48,925 bases of DNA from Thermoproteota archaeon. GTDB lineage: Archaea; Thermoproteota; Thermoprotei_A; Sulfolobales; Ignisphaeraceae. Under the pieces are notes generated by a model, which saw only the letters and a program-made list of their open reading frames with translations, did not search any database and was not told where the DNA came from. The stretch covers positions 1 to 48,925 of the forward strand of contig JAADCV010000082.1 of the NCBI GenBank assembly GCA_013154235.1, read 5' to 3'. Each line of letters begins with the position of its first letter. Within the stretch, counting starts at the first letter, position 1. Of this stretch, positions 19,992-29,215 are shown in pieces. The position numbers and the translations under genes were made by a program.

Positions 19992-20840
19992 ATGAAGATC
20001 GCTAGGATTGAGCTAGAGCTACACTGGGGTTTCAGCGTAAGGCCCTTCCCCGGCTCCGCTTCCCAACCGAGCTACCTCGTCCCTCCACTAACAACGGTCT
20101 TCGGAGCTCTTGCGAGAGCTTACAGCTGGTGCTTCGAGAAGAGCTTCGCGGAGATACGCCTTGAGAGCGGGAGGGTTGTGAGCGCGACAAAGAAATTCAT
20201 CGATGCTTTCGGGGCTCCCTACGTCGCGATAGGTCTATTCTCTGGAGAGGGGGAAGACGAGGAGGCACCCCCGCTAGTGCGTGTTTCACAGATCGTTAGG
20301 ACGTTTACTGGCCACTACCAAGCTAAGGTAAACATTGATCAGTGGGCTCAGAGAAGAGTCCTATCCGAAGCCTTTGGCCCCTACAGCTTTGGATACACCA
20401 TGTGTAACCATGGAAGGATGTACCTCTACATAGCTCCAGAGAACGGCGTGGAGATCCCTAGGTGCTGCCTATGGTCGTTGACTAGGCTAGGCTCTAAGGA
20501 ATCTATTGTTTCAGTGAACCGCGTGGATACCCTTCAATGCACTGAGCTCGAGGAGGTGGAGAGCGGTACCGTGGAGAACGTCATCGCTTCGTTCTTCCGC
20601 GAATGGTGCGAACCCGTCGATCCGTACTACATCGAGGAGACGACCTTAGCTCCAGAGAGCGTCGATGACTGGATACACCTGCTATCGCTATCGATCGAAA
20701 CGAGGTTCGTACCACCGCAGAAGCTCGTCGTTGTCCCTAGGAAGCCCATAGCCGTCGAGGTGAAGAGGAGAGTTAGGGTCTGTAGGCTCGAAATCGATGG
20801 AAAGATCTTTAGCTTGATTATACCGGGTGAACGATCTTGA
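19992..20840 (+). CDS. cas5: Type I-A Cas5
   Basis: LELHWGFSVRPFPGSASQPSYLVPPLTTVFGALARAYSW; between cas7 and cas8a. Confidence 0.82.
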   Translation: MKIARIELELHWGFSVRPFPGSASQPSYLVPPLTTVFGALARAYSWCFEKSFAEIRLESGRVVSATKKFIDAFGAPYVAIGLFSGEGEDEEAPPLVRVSQIVRTFTGHYQAKVNIDQWAQRRVLSEAFGPYSFGYTMCNHGRMYLYIAPENGVEIPRCCLWSLTRLGSKESIVSVNRVDTLQCTELEEVESGTVENVIASFFREWCEPVDPYYIEETTLAPESVDDWIHLLSLSIETRFVPPQKLVVVPRKPIAVEVKRRVRVCRLEIDGKIFSLIIPGERS

Positions 20841-21997
20841 GCTCCACCGTTCTACGCATAGCGATCCCACCACCAACGCTTCACGCGTTTCGCGATGCGT
20901 ACCTCACAGCGATGATATACCCGTTGACGGCTGTGGTGAACGAGGTTGAGGCGCTGAACTATCTCTACGATCGTAGTAGGGGGATCGAGTACTTAGAGAT
21001 CCGGTTCCAAGATGAGTCAGGCCTCGATAAGTACGTCGATGCTTTGAAGCAGCTCAACCCGCGTATCGATAAGAATACTCTTCAAACCGTGTTCAGCGAT
21101 TGGGAGTTCCACTACGATAGCGTTAGCCATTCCTACATACTTCGATGTGCGCAGAGGAGGTTCCAACGGTTTGTGTATGGCGCGAAACTGGTAGAGGTAT
21201 CGAGGCTCTTCTACTCTAGGGACTGGAAAACCTTCGTTAGGGAGGAAGAGATTTCTAGGGGTACTCCGAGGCGCAGGAAGGGTTTCCTCGACGTATATCT
21301 AAACAGCGTGATAGACTATACTGTGAGTCGTATCCGCGGAATAAGAATCGAGGAAGTCGGTAGGGAAATACTCTTAGTGCTATCATCGGTACCTACCTCG
21401 AAGGATCAGCTAAATTCTCTAGCAGCTATATTCAGCGAACTTTACGCAATGCCTCGAAACAGTATAGAGGTTAGGGATAGGCTACGCAGAGTTCTGGGCA
21501 CGAAGCTAAGCGCTGAGTACCCCGATATCGCTACGCTCTACGTGAAGCTCCGCATGATCGCTGCGCTAAGTAGGCAGGGGATTGACGTTAGCCGAAGCGT
21601 ATTCGAGTTTAGGTTCTACGACATTGAGTATCGTGGGAGGGGAAGGAACGTTGAGTACAAGTACGTCTACGTAGGGGACAGCGTGTCGAGCAGCGATGTG
21701 CACATGCTTAGCGAAGCCATAGCTAGCGCAGCGTTGATGCTTGGCGTGTCAAGCTCGTCACTACGGAGCGCTTTGGAGAGAGTTATCGAGGCCCTAGCTC
21801 AACTATTCGAGAACGGGATGGATAGCGTTGCCGAGAAGCTAATTCAGCCTCTTAGGCTCGTGATAGATTCCGTATCTCGCGGAGCAATAGATCTGGAGGA
21901 CCTCTACAGATTCCTTAGGGTATGCGAGCTCGAGTCGCGCAACCTTCCTCAGGGCATTGCGCAGAACCTAGTAGGTGCATGCGCATCACTCGTCTAG
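20837..21997 (+). CDS. cas8a: Type I-A large subunit Cas8a-like (Csa4)
   Basis: 386 aa ORF between cas5 and cas3' in canonical I-A order; family call by context. Confidence 0.65.
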   Translation: MSSTVLRIAIPPPTLHAFRDAYLTAMIYPLTAVVNEVEALNYLYDRSRGIEYLEIRFQDESGLDKYVDALKQLNPRIDKNTLQTVFSDWEFHYDSVSHSYILRCAQRRFQRFVYGAKLVEVSRLFYSRDWKTFVREEEISRGTPRRRKGFLDVYLNSVIDYTVSRIRGIRIEEVGREILLVLSSVPTSKDQLNSLAAIFSELYAMPRNSIEVRDRLRRVLGTKLSAEYPDIATLYVKLRMIAALSRQGIDVSRSVFEFRFYDIEYRGRGRNVEYKYVYVGDSVSSSDVHMLSEAIASAALMLGVSSSSLRSALERVIEALAQLFENGMDSVAEKLIQPLRLVIDSVSRGAIDLEDLYRFLRVCELESRNLPQGIAQNLVGACASLV

Positions 21998-22012
21998 ATA
22001 GGGCTTGTAGAG

Positions 22013-23875
22013 ATGCAGAGGCTCGCCATAGCTAAGCTACTTGAGGAGCTCGAGCGTAGAAACGTTGTTTTCGCGGTGCTTCCCACGGGCTATGGAAAAT
22101 CGCATCTCGTAGTACACAACCCCTGGCTTCTAGATAGGTTCGGTAGGTTCGTACACGTACTACCTCTGCGCGCGCTAGTTCAGCAGCTCGTTGAAAGAGC
22201 TAGGGAAAGGCTTGGCGATGTATCTTACCAAGCTGGTATGGTTCTTAGCGACGTCGTTAAGACCCCCTTCCTAAGCGGTAGGTATGTAGTTTCTACAGTG
22301 GATAGCTTCTCGCTAAACTTCTTCGGTATACCGGTAGCCGAGCTATGGAGAATGTATTGGCATAGCGATGTTGCTTACCTACTCGCTAGGACTACCAACG
22401 TCGTTCTCGATGAGGTTCACCTCGTCGTGAATCCCGATGCTGGTGATAGCGACGGTGTTGAGTTCGAGGAGGTTGCTAAGGTTGTAGAGTTCGTTAGGAG
22501 GATCGCTTCGTGGTGTTGTAGGTACGGTACGAAGCTCGTAACCGTATCCGCGACCCTGTGCCCATCGATGATCAAGGTCGTTGCTGAGGGGCTCGGTGAT
22601 TACGGTGTTGTCGTGTATGCGCCTCCGAACCATCGATACGTAGAGAAGCTGAGGAACGATCTCGGTAGCGATAAGGTCGTTACCGTGTGGAGCGATGGTT
22701 GGTTAGCGAATGCTTCTAGGCTATGCATAGACCTCGAGATTGTTGAAGACGAGGACCTAGCTCATGTAGTTAATCGGGAGCTCGAGGAATCGTGGCATAG
22801 CCTAGCCGTATTCCTCAATAGCGCTCGAAGAGCTGTAGAGCTCTATCAGCACTTGCGCAGGTACGTCTCGAAGGGAGACATCGATCTATTCCTTCTACAC
22901 GGTAGGATGCCTAGGGATACGAGATCGAGTCTCGTGGCTCGCATGCTTCGCTCTCTAGAGAGCGGTAGGAAGGTGATTCTCGTAGCTACTCAGGTAGTTG
23001 AAGCTGGTATCGATGTTTCGTTCGATGTAGCGATCACCGAGATCGCTTCTCCTCTATCTATCGTTCAGCGCTGCGGTAGGGTTGCTAGGTACTTCGAGAG
23101 GTGCGGGAGGTTCGTAACCGTCGCGAAGGATTTGAATGAGATGATTAGGGGTATCTACGATCCAGAGATCGTTAGTAGGGGTCTCGAAGTACTGAAGAGG
23201 ATCTCCTCTCGCGGTAGGTGTAGCGGTAACCGTTTAAGGGTTCCGCACGCCGATGGCGATGACTACCTAGAGCTCCTTCTAAGCATAGACGATTGCGTAG
23301 AGGCTCGCCTAAGGAGATTCGTACCAGAGGTTAGTCGTAAGCTCAGCGTTCTCGAGAACACCGTTGGCACGTCTAGAGTAGCTCTAAGGATTCTAGATGA
23401 TCTCGGTGGTTCGATAGTTAGGAGAACCTCGCTGCTTAGCGTCGTTCCGCGCGAGCGCATCGCTAGCTACATCGATGCGGATGCTGATCACTGCTGCAGC
23501 GATTACCTAGATCATCACCTCATCAACTCTATCCTTGAAAGCGTTGTGGAAGTGGATACGCTATTCATCGAGAGGTACAGGAGTAGGGTTCTCGAAGTAC
23601 CTCTCAAGGTGGTGTACCTCTACGAGGATGAGAATGGCGTTCGTCTATGCGTATCGAAGACCTCGCTCGACGACGTGTCTAAGCTTCGTAGGAAACCGCT
23701 GACGAGCCTGAGGAGGGTTCTTCACGAAGTAGTTGCTTCGATAGGTATGGAGCTCGAGGAGGCGTCGGAGCGCTTCGCGCATAGAAGTGTTTCACTAGCA
23801 GGATTCCTATCGAGGTACAGCGCCTTCGCTAGGCTTGGAGATGTTCAGGGCGTCGAGATCCTTAGCCTAAGGTGA
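22013..23875 (+). CDS. cas3: Cas3' helicase
   Basis: AVLPTGYGKSHLVVHNPW (Walker A), VVLDEVHLV (DEVH box), VSATL, ATQVVEAGIDVSFD...QRCGRVARYFERCG (motifs V/VI). Confidence 0.92.
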   Translation: MQRLAIAKLLEELERRNVVFAVLPTGYGKSHLVVHNPWLLDRFGRFVHVLPLRALVQQLVERARERLGDVSYQAGMVLSDVVKTPFLSGRYVVSTVDSFSLNFFGIPVAELWRMYWHSDVAYLLARTTNVVLDEVHLVVNPDAGDSDGVEFEEVAKVVEFVRRIASWCCRYGTKLVTVSATLCPSMIKVVAEGLGDYGVVVYAPPNHRYVEKLRNDLGSDKVVTVWSDGWLANASRLCIDLEIVEDEDLAHVVNRELEESWHSLAVFLNSARRAVELYQHLRRYVSKGDIDLFLLHGRMPRDTRSSLVARMLRSLESGRKVILVATQVVEAGIDVSFDVAITEIASPLSIVQRCGRVARYFERCGRFVTVAKDLNEMIRGIYDPEIVSRGLEVLKRISSRGRCSGNRLRVPHADGDDYLELLLSIDDCVEARLRRFVPEVSRKLSVLENTVGTSRVALRILDDLGGSIVRRTSLLSVVPRERIASYIDADADHCCSDYLDHHLINSILESVVEVDTLFIERYRSRVLEVPLKVVYLYEDENGVRLCVSKTSLDDVSKLRRKPLTSLRRVLHEVVASIGMELEEASERFAHRSVSLAGFLSRYSAFARLGDVQGVEILSLR

Positions 23876-24822
23876 TGGTCTTGATTTGGTCTAGATACGA
23901 ACGCTACGGAGTCAAGGAGCTTCTACACGTACATCTCTTCTTAGCGACGTGCTGCTCCTACGCTATCTCTAGAAACTTGCTGAAAGGCTTGGATTTGCGG
24001 ATCGCTAAGTTCGTAGGATTTGTATCGATCCTAGCCTCAGCACTGCACGATGTTGGCAAGTCATGTAGTTTCTACCAGCGTCAGAGAGCAGAGGTTGATG
24101 AAGGTCTTCGTCAACGCATGTCTTTCTCCGATCCCCCGCACGAAATCGTATCGACATTGTTGACTGAGCAACTCTTCAGAACTGTTTCGAGCTCTAGAGA
24201 AACCTTCGAGTCGTGGAAACAGTTGAAGAGGCATGTTAGTGAGGCTCTAGGGATTGATCTAGAGCTCATCAAGAGATTCGTTCTAGCCTCAATAGCATCG
24301 CATCACCAAGGTCTTCGATGGTGGCTTAACATCTACGAGCTTAGGGATAGAGTTGCTCGTAGCCCTAAGTTCGTTGGGGTGGAAGATCTTAGATCCCTAG
24401 GTGAAGAACTTCGAAGCCTAGCTACGTTGCTAGGGCGTCTAGACGTACCAGAGCTTCGCACAGTTGCGAACATCGTCGAGATTCTTAGTCGTGGAACCGA
24501 GGTGCTTGCACAACGAGGTTCTAGAGTTGACGTCTGCAACGTTCATAGCTTTGCGAGGGTGTTCGAGCTACCCGACATATCTAAGTACCTTCCTCAGGTA
24601 AATGAGCGAGAGATCAAGCGCTTAGCGAGCGGAATCGTCATGGCGAGCGACATCATCGCGGTAGACCTGTACGTAGAGAAAGTATGCGCCCTACACACCC
24701 ATGCAACGCATAGATCTAGGTACAGAGCCGAGATGCAGAAGCTCATTACAGACCTAGGCATCGAAAACGAACTAACTAAATACCTAGAGAAAGTTGCTAA
24801 TAAGATCACCTGCGTAAAGTAA
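23872..24822 (+). CDS. Cas3'' HD nuclease
   Basis: LASALHDVGKSCSFYQRQ and ASIASHHQGLRWW HD motifs; 4-nt overlap with cas3'. Confidence 0.88.
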   Translation: MMVLIWSRYERYGVKELLHVHLFLATCCSYAISRNLLKGLDLRIAKFVGFVSILASALHDVGKSCSFYQRQRAEVDEGLRQRMSFSDPPHEIVSTLLTEQLFRTVSSSRETFESWKQLKRHVSEALGIDLELIKRFVLASIASHHQGLRWWLNIYELRDRVARSPKFVGVEDLRSLGEELRSLATLLGRLDVPELRTVANIVEILSRGTEVLAQRGSRVDVCNVHSFARVFELPDISKYLPQVNEREIKRLASGIVMASDIIAVDLYVEKVCALHTHATHRSRYRAEMQKLITDLGIENELTKYLEKVANKITCVK

Positions 24823-24962
24823 CGAACACAAATCTTCACATTAATTTCGGCGACAATAAATTGCCTATTCATAGCTAGCTACGAAAACTGTAAGAAACTA
24901 GCAATTCATGAAAGTCCATAGCAAAGGCACCGGCCTACCGCATCGAAACAATCAAGAGGCTC

Positions 24963-25130
24963 TCTTAATTCCATTCTTTTGATCTCCGATTAGTCCCTAC
25001 ATGTATTCACGATACATACTGACAATAACATTTCAATTCCATTTATGGGATTCCTGAATATCGTAGCGCACATTACCCACCCTCAGCACCAAGTAGCTGT
25101 TATAATATTTCAATTCCATTTATGGGATTC
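24963..25130 (-). CRISPR. Mini CRISPR array: three repeats (one degenerate), two spacers of 45 and ~48-54 nt
   Basis: TTTCAATTCCATTTATGGGATTC exactly at 25031-25053 and 25108-25130 (extends 6 nt upstream with one mismatch), degenerate TCTTAATTCCATTCTTTTGATCT at 24963-24985; next to I-A cas genes. Confidence 0.7.
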
Positions 25131-25461
25131 TGCTTCATGGTGCTGCTTTCCGGGGTTCTTCATAGTGTTGCTCATATATAAATTGATTTGGTTCATCAAC
25201 ACTCTTAAGCAGGTTTCTGTCCATAGCCATCTAATGATAATCACACCTTGGGGAGCTAAGGATTCATCAGGTCATTTAGCTACCTGCTAAGAAGTTACTA
25301 CGAGACATGGAGAAAACTCAAGAAGATCATCGATAGTCAATGGTTCATAACCATCGAGCGAAAACCTCTTAAAGTACTGAATATGTTGGCAGGAGAGGTC
25401 TTGCCCTGTGTTTCTATGTGGTTTTTAGGGGTGTGGATGTTTTCTTTGGTTGGTGTTGTGT

Positions 25462-26331
25462 ATGGGTTATCGGAATGTTGTTGTTAGTCCTGTTGGTACT
25501 TCGCTTCTCGGTAATTTTGTTGGTGCTGCTAGGTCTGGTCGTTGTGGTTACTGTTTGGAGGTTGTTGAGAGGTTCGAGGGTTTGGGTATTGATGGGTGGG
25601 CTAGGCTTGGTCTAGATGATGAGAGGAATAGGTATCCGGATGGTTTGCTGTGTGGTTTTGTTGAGGGTAGTGATGTTGTTGAGGCTCTAGCTAGGTTTGT
25701 TGAGGAGTGGGGTGCTAGATCCTGTGCTGAGGTTAGTGGTATTGAGGCTATTCGAAGTATGTACTCTATCAATCCGAGCGAAACGCTAGTTGTGCTGCTC
25801 CCCACGAAGACCTGTAACTCTCTGCTTTGTTCGCGAGCTATCGAGAGGTTCCTAAGGGCTAGGTACGTCGGTGTCGAAACGGTTCCTCTTAGATACGTTG
25901 GTAGCGAAGACGATTTCGATGAGTTTGCGCTCGAGGTTCTAGACAAGGTTGTCAAGCGTGTTAAGAGTGAGAGAGCTAGGGGTAGGAGGGTGTTCGTAAA
26001 CGCTGCTCCCGGATTCAAGGCTGAGGTATCGTTCCTCGTGCTAGCCTCCATTCTAGCGGGTGCCAACGCTGTGGTTTATATCCACGAGGCGTTTAGGGTT
26101 GGTGTATCGCTACCGATACCACCCATAGCAATAGATAGGAACTACCTATCTAGGATAGCGAAGGCGTTTAGTGATAGGCAATGCATAGATCTAGGCATAG
26201 CCATGCAGATCCTAAGCGAGGAAGAGATCGTCGAAGCAATCGATAGAGGGATACTCAGGAAGAAGCACGGCGAGATATGCATAAGGAACTGGATCAAGTA
26301 CCTACTCAGAGAAGTAGAGACAGGTGGATAG
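25462..26331 (+). CDS. CRISPR-associated CARF protein, APE2256 family (putative ring nuclease)
   Basis: MGYRNVVVSPVGTSLLGNF, NPSETLVVLLPTKT, VFVNAAPGFKAEVSFLVLASILAGANAVVYIHEAF. Start set to ATG 25462. Confidence 0.78.
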   Translation: MGYRNVVVSPVGTSLLGNFVGAARSGRCGYCLEVVERFEGLGIDGWARLGLDDERNRYPDGLLCGFVEGSDVVEALARFVEEWGARSCAEVSGIEAIRSMYSINPSETLVVLLPTKTCNSLLCSRAIERFLRARYVGVETVPLRYVGSEDDFDEFALEVLDKVVKRVKSERARGRRVFVNAAPGFKAEVSFLVLASILAGANAVVYIHEAFRVGVSLPIPPIAIDRNYLSRIAKAFSDRQCIDLGIAMQILSEEEIVEAIDRGILRKKHGEICIRNWIKYLLREVETGG

Positions 26332-26364
26332 ACGTAGCGAAGAAGTTTAGCTTACACAACTCAG

Positions 26365-26532
26365 TCAAGACATGAACAGGACGATTATTATCACCACGAG
26401 GATAGTCATAGCGATTATCACCATCCGCAAAATCCTTAACTTTCTCTTTAACTCCCGCACAAGTTCCTCTAGTTCCCTTTCCAGTTCTTCCAGCTCTTCC
26501 CGCAACTCTTTCAACGATCGTTTTAGCCCCAT
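26365..26532 (-). CDS. 55-aa coiled-coil plus single TM helix protein (below ORF-track cutoff)
   Basis: MGLKRSLKELREELEELERELEELVRELKRKLRILRMVIIAMTILVVIIIVLFMS*. Confidence 0.6.
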   Translation of the reverse strand: MGLKRSLKELREELEELERELEELVRELKRKLRILRMVIIAMTILVVIIIVLFMS

Positions 26533-26858
26533 AACGTCTCCCTGAAGCCCCAGAGGTTCGTAACTGTGAAATCCTCTTCGATGTTCTCTACCTCTCCCTT
26601 CGAATCTCGAGAATCATCTCGATTCAAGAGCTTCCCCACGTAGGTGGGTTCTACGGAGTTTATGTATCTCGCTTTACCCTAGCTACATAGAGCTAGGTTT
26701 TGGGTTTGGACACAGGTAGCTTACCGTGCTCCCCGCTTCCACAGGGATTCCAAGGTTCTTGCTCGGCGGAAATCTGTGAGGGGATCTAGGTGAGGTAGCA
26801 CCTTCTTACTAAAGGAATTAGTGTGCGTGGGTAGCTAATTCTCTAGCTACTCTTCTGG

Positions 26859-26990
26859 CTACTCTTCTGGAATGTGCTCAACGATGAATGCCTTTCCTAT
26901 CTCTATTCGGCCCACTTCACGCTTCACGTTGATGATAGTAGAGCCGTCTCTATGTATGTAATGAAGATCCCTTTGCGCGTTTGGGGTCAT
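26859..26990 (-). CDS. Possible 43-aa small ORF
   Basis: MTPNAQRDLHYIHRDGSTIINVKREVGRIEIGKAFIVEHIPEE*; coherent composition only. Confidence 0.3.
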   Translation of the reverse strand: MTPNAQRDLHYIHRDGSTIINVKREVGRIEIGKAFIVEHIPEE

Positions 26991-27017
26991 GCATGTCTAG
27001 ACGAGGGGTCTATGTAT

Positions 27018-28124
27018 TCATGTCACTACTTTGTGTAGGGCGTTCTTCTCTATGGCTATTCTGATTTCTCGTGCTATTCTTCTTCCGACCGACATTGGCT
27101 CGTTCCAGTAGAGGTGCGTGTAGGGGCTTCCCGCTACGTATAGGTTTGTTCCTGCTACTATTCTTCCGGAGAACTCGAATACTACGATCTCTAGGTTTGG
27201 TGTTGCTATTGCTTCTAGGCAGTATGGGCCTATGATTCCCGGGGGTAGCTTTCGTTTCGTTGCTTCAGCGAATCTCCTGCCGTAGTCTAGGGCTTTAACC
27301 AGCATGCTCTCTCTGAGAACCACCGGTATGTTTCCTACGACTACGAAGCTTGGCTCGATCCCTATCTCCTCGAGTATGCGTGGGGGTAGTCTTCGTAGTC
27401 CATCGACGTTCGTCTCGTACCTTATGTCTGCCCCGGTTATCTCGACTCTATCTAGGGTCGGGCTGTAGAAGTAGTGGATGTATATCGGGACCCCAACGAT
27501 GTACTTCTGGATGAGGGCCTCCCTAGGATCCTTGATCAGCCCCCTCTCGACGAGCTCTCTAAGCCTCTGCCTAACTTCTCGAGAGCTCATGGCTATGAAG
27601 TACCCCTTCCCACCCTTAGCGCCAGGGAGCTTAACTATGACTAGGTCCTCGAAGTCCTCGTCGATGCTGTAGCTAGGTGGCGTTGGTATACCAGCGTCTC
27701 TAAGGAGCTCCATCTTCTCTCGCTGGCTAGCCTCTACGCGGAAGAGTGTGCGGAGGCCGAAGATGGGGAGCTCTATGTTTTCGGCGCACTCGTGCCCAAC
27801 GTACTCCACGAGGCTCCCGTGGGGGACGAGGATCGCGTTGCTCTCCCTAAGCCTCTTCACCACGTCCTGCCTGCAGAGGTCCCTCCACCTATCCACCACC
27901 ACTATCTCGTCGATTATGTGGCTGAACTCGCGGTATAGGGGGAGCCTCTCCCTAGTGGATACGAGTAGGGTGCGGAGGCCCTCAGCCTTAGCCCCGTGCA
28001 TTATCTGGAGGGCGCTGTGGCTAGCTAGGGTGGCTATGGAGAGCCTATCTAGGTCGTAGCTAGACGCAACATCCCTCCCTATCATGGCTAGCCCCGCTGC
28101 GCACAGCTGTTTAAACTGGGGCAA
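27018..28124 (-). CDS. purP: PurP, formate-dependent FAICAR synthetase (copy 1)
   Basis: [27 protein letters not shown]..., [18 protein letters not shown]-grasp, [12 protein letters not shown]; divergent from purC. ATG at 28082 is an alternative start. Confidence 0.9.
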   Translation of the reverse strand: MPQFKQLCAAGLAMIGRDVASSYDLDRLSIATLASHSALQIMHGAKAEGLRTLLVSTRERLPLYREFSHIIDEIVVVDRWRDLCRQDVVKRLRESNAILVPHGSLVEYVGHECAENIELPIFGLRTLFRVEASQREKMELLRDAGIPTPPSYSIDEDFEDLVIVKLPGAKGGKGYFIAMSSREVRQRLRELVERGLIKDPREALIQKYIVGVPIYIHYFYSPTLDRVEITGADIRYETNVDGLRRLPPRILEEIGIEPSFVVVGNIPVVLRESMLVKALDYGRRFAEATKRKLPPGIIGPYCLEAIATPNLEIVVFEFSGRIVAGTNLYVAGSPYTHLYWNEPMSVGRRIAREIRIAIEKNALHKVVT

Positions 28125-28169
28125 AAAGCCTTTGACCAGCCATTCATCTCTAAAAAGATGTTTTTAGAC

Positions 28170-28230
28170 AGCTATGTATATTTAGCTGGCCGTGGAAAAA
28201 GAGGGTTAAATACCGGGGATATACATAGCT
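28170..28230. promoter_or_regulatory. Divergent purP/purC promoter with a perfect 12-bp inverted repeat
   Basis: AGCTATGTATAT (28170-28181) and ATATACATAGCT (28219-28230); each reads ATATACATAGCT toward its gene. Confidence 0.6.
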
Positions 28231-28254
28231 CAAGCTCTGGAGGTCGAGGAGATA

Positions 28255-28992
28255 ATGAGGCTCGTGGCCGAGGGAAAGAGTAAGCTCGTTTATGAAAAAG
28301 ACGGTGAGCTCGTGCTCGAGTTCAAGGACGAGGTAACGGCTATGGATGGAGCCGTGAGAGCCACAGCCCCCGGAAAAGGCGTTCTCAACGCTAGGATCTC
28401 AGCCTACCTCTTCTCCCAGCTCGAGAAGCGGGGCATCGAGACCCACTTCATAGAGTACGACGGCGGTAGGAGGCTGAGGGTTAGGAAGCTCAGGATGATA
28501 CCCCTAGAGGTCATAGTTAGGAACTACGCCTACGGATCCCTACTGAGGAGGATGCCGCTCATAGAGAGGCTAGCACCCCTATCCCCACCCATAGTCGAGT
28601 TCCACCTCAAGAACGACGAGCTTCACGACCCCCTCGTGCTGAGGGAGGACATCCTAGCAGCGAAGCTCCTAACACCCCAGCAGCTAGACGAGGTTGTCTC
28701 CATAGCCATACGCGTGGACGACGTGCTGACCGAGGTCTTCAGGAGCAGGGGGCTGAAGCTCATAGACATGAAGCTGGAGATGGGGTTCGACCCCAGCGGA
28801 AGGATACTGGTAGCTGACGAGATATCGGGGGACACGATCAGGGTGATGGACGAGAGGGGGAGGCACCTAGACAAGGAGGTGTTTAGGAGGAGCGGCGACC
28901 CGAAGCTCCTCATCGAGGCCTACACCGAGCTAGCTAGAAGGCTAGGGCTCGAGGTGAGCGACGTCGCTCGAGGTAGAGGTGGTGATAACTAG
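28255..28992 (+). CDS. purC: SAICAR synthetase
   Basis: VAEGKSKLVYE, FKDEVTAMDG, EVIVRNYAYGSLLRR, ISGDTIRVMD. Confidence 0.95.
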   Translation: MRLVAEGKSKLVYEKDGELVLEFKDEVTAMDGAVRATAPGKGVLNARISAYLFSQLEKRGIETHFIEYDGGRRLRVRKLRMIPLEVIVRNYAYGSLLRRMPLIERLAPLSPPIVEFHLKNDELHDPLVLREDILAAKLLTPQQLDEVVSIAIRVDDVLTEVFRSRGLKLIDMKLEMGFDPSGRILVADEISGDTIRVMDERGRHLDKEVFRRSGDPKLLIEAYTELARRLGLEVSDVARGRGGDN

Positions 28993-29215
28993 CAAGAAGG
29001 GGGTTAGGGACCCGGAGGGCGAGGCTATCCACAGGCAGCTCGTGCTGAAGAAGGGGTACGACAGGGTTAAGGGGGTTAGGGCTGGCAAGTACCTCCTGTT
29101 CCTAGTCGATGAGGAGGATCCCCAGCGAGCCCTAAGCTACGTGAGGGAGCTCTGCGAGAAGCTCCGGATCTACAACCCGGTGGTGCACGACATCGAGGTG
29201 AGGATCCATAGCTAG
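28979..29215 (+). CDS. purS: FGAM synthetase PurS subunit
   Basis: KKGVRDPEGEAIHRQLVLKKGYDRVKGVRAGKYLLF; between purC and purQ. Confidence 0.93.
   Translation: MVITSKKGVRDPEGEAIHRQLVLKKGYDRVKGVRAGKYLLFLVDEEDPQRALSYVRELCEKLRIYNPVVHDIEVRIHS

Noticed and set aside
25045-25290. 81-aa plus-strand ORF
   Set aside because: Overlaps the CRISPR repeat at 25108-25130 and has no protein-like motifs.
25548-26066. 172-aa minus-strand ORF opposite the CARF gene
   Set aside because: Low-complexity Ser/Thr-rich antisense frame.
26595-26670. TTCGAATC-containing segment resembling a tRNA T-loop
   Set aside because: No acceptor or anticodon stem pairing could be found.
26925-26945. TGATGA C-box-like sequence
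   Set aside because: No matching D box (CTGA) at a sensible distance, so no C/D box RNA call.
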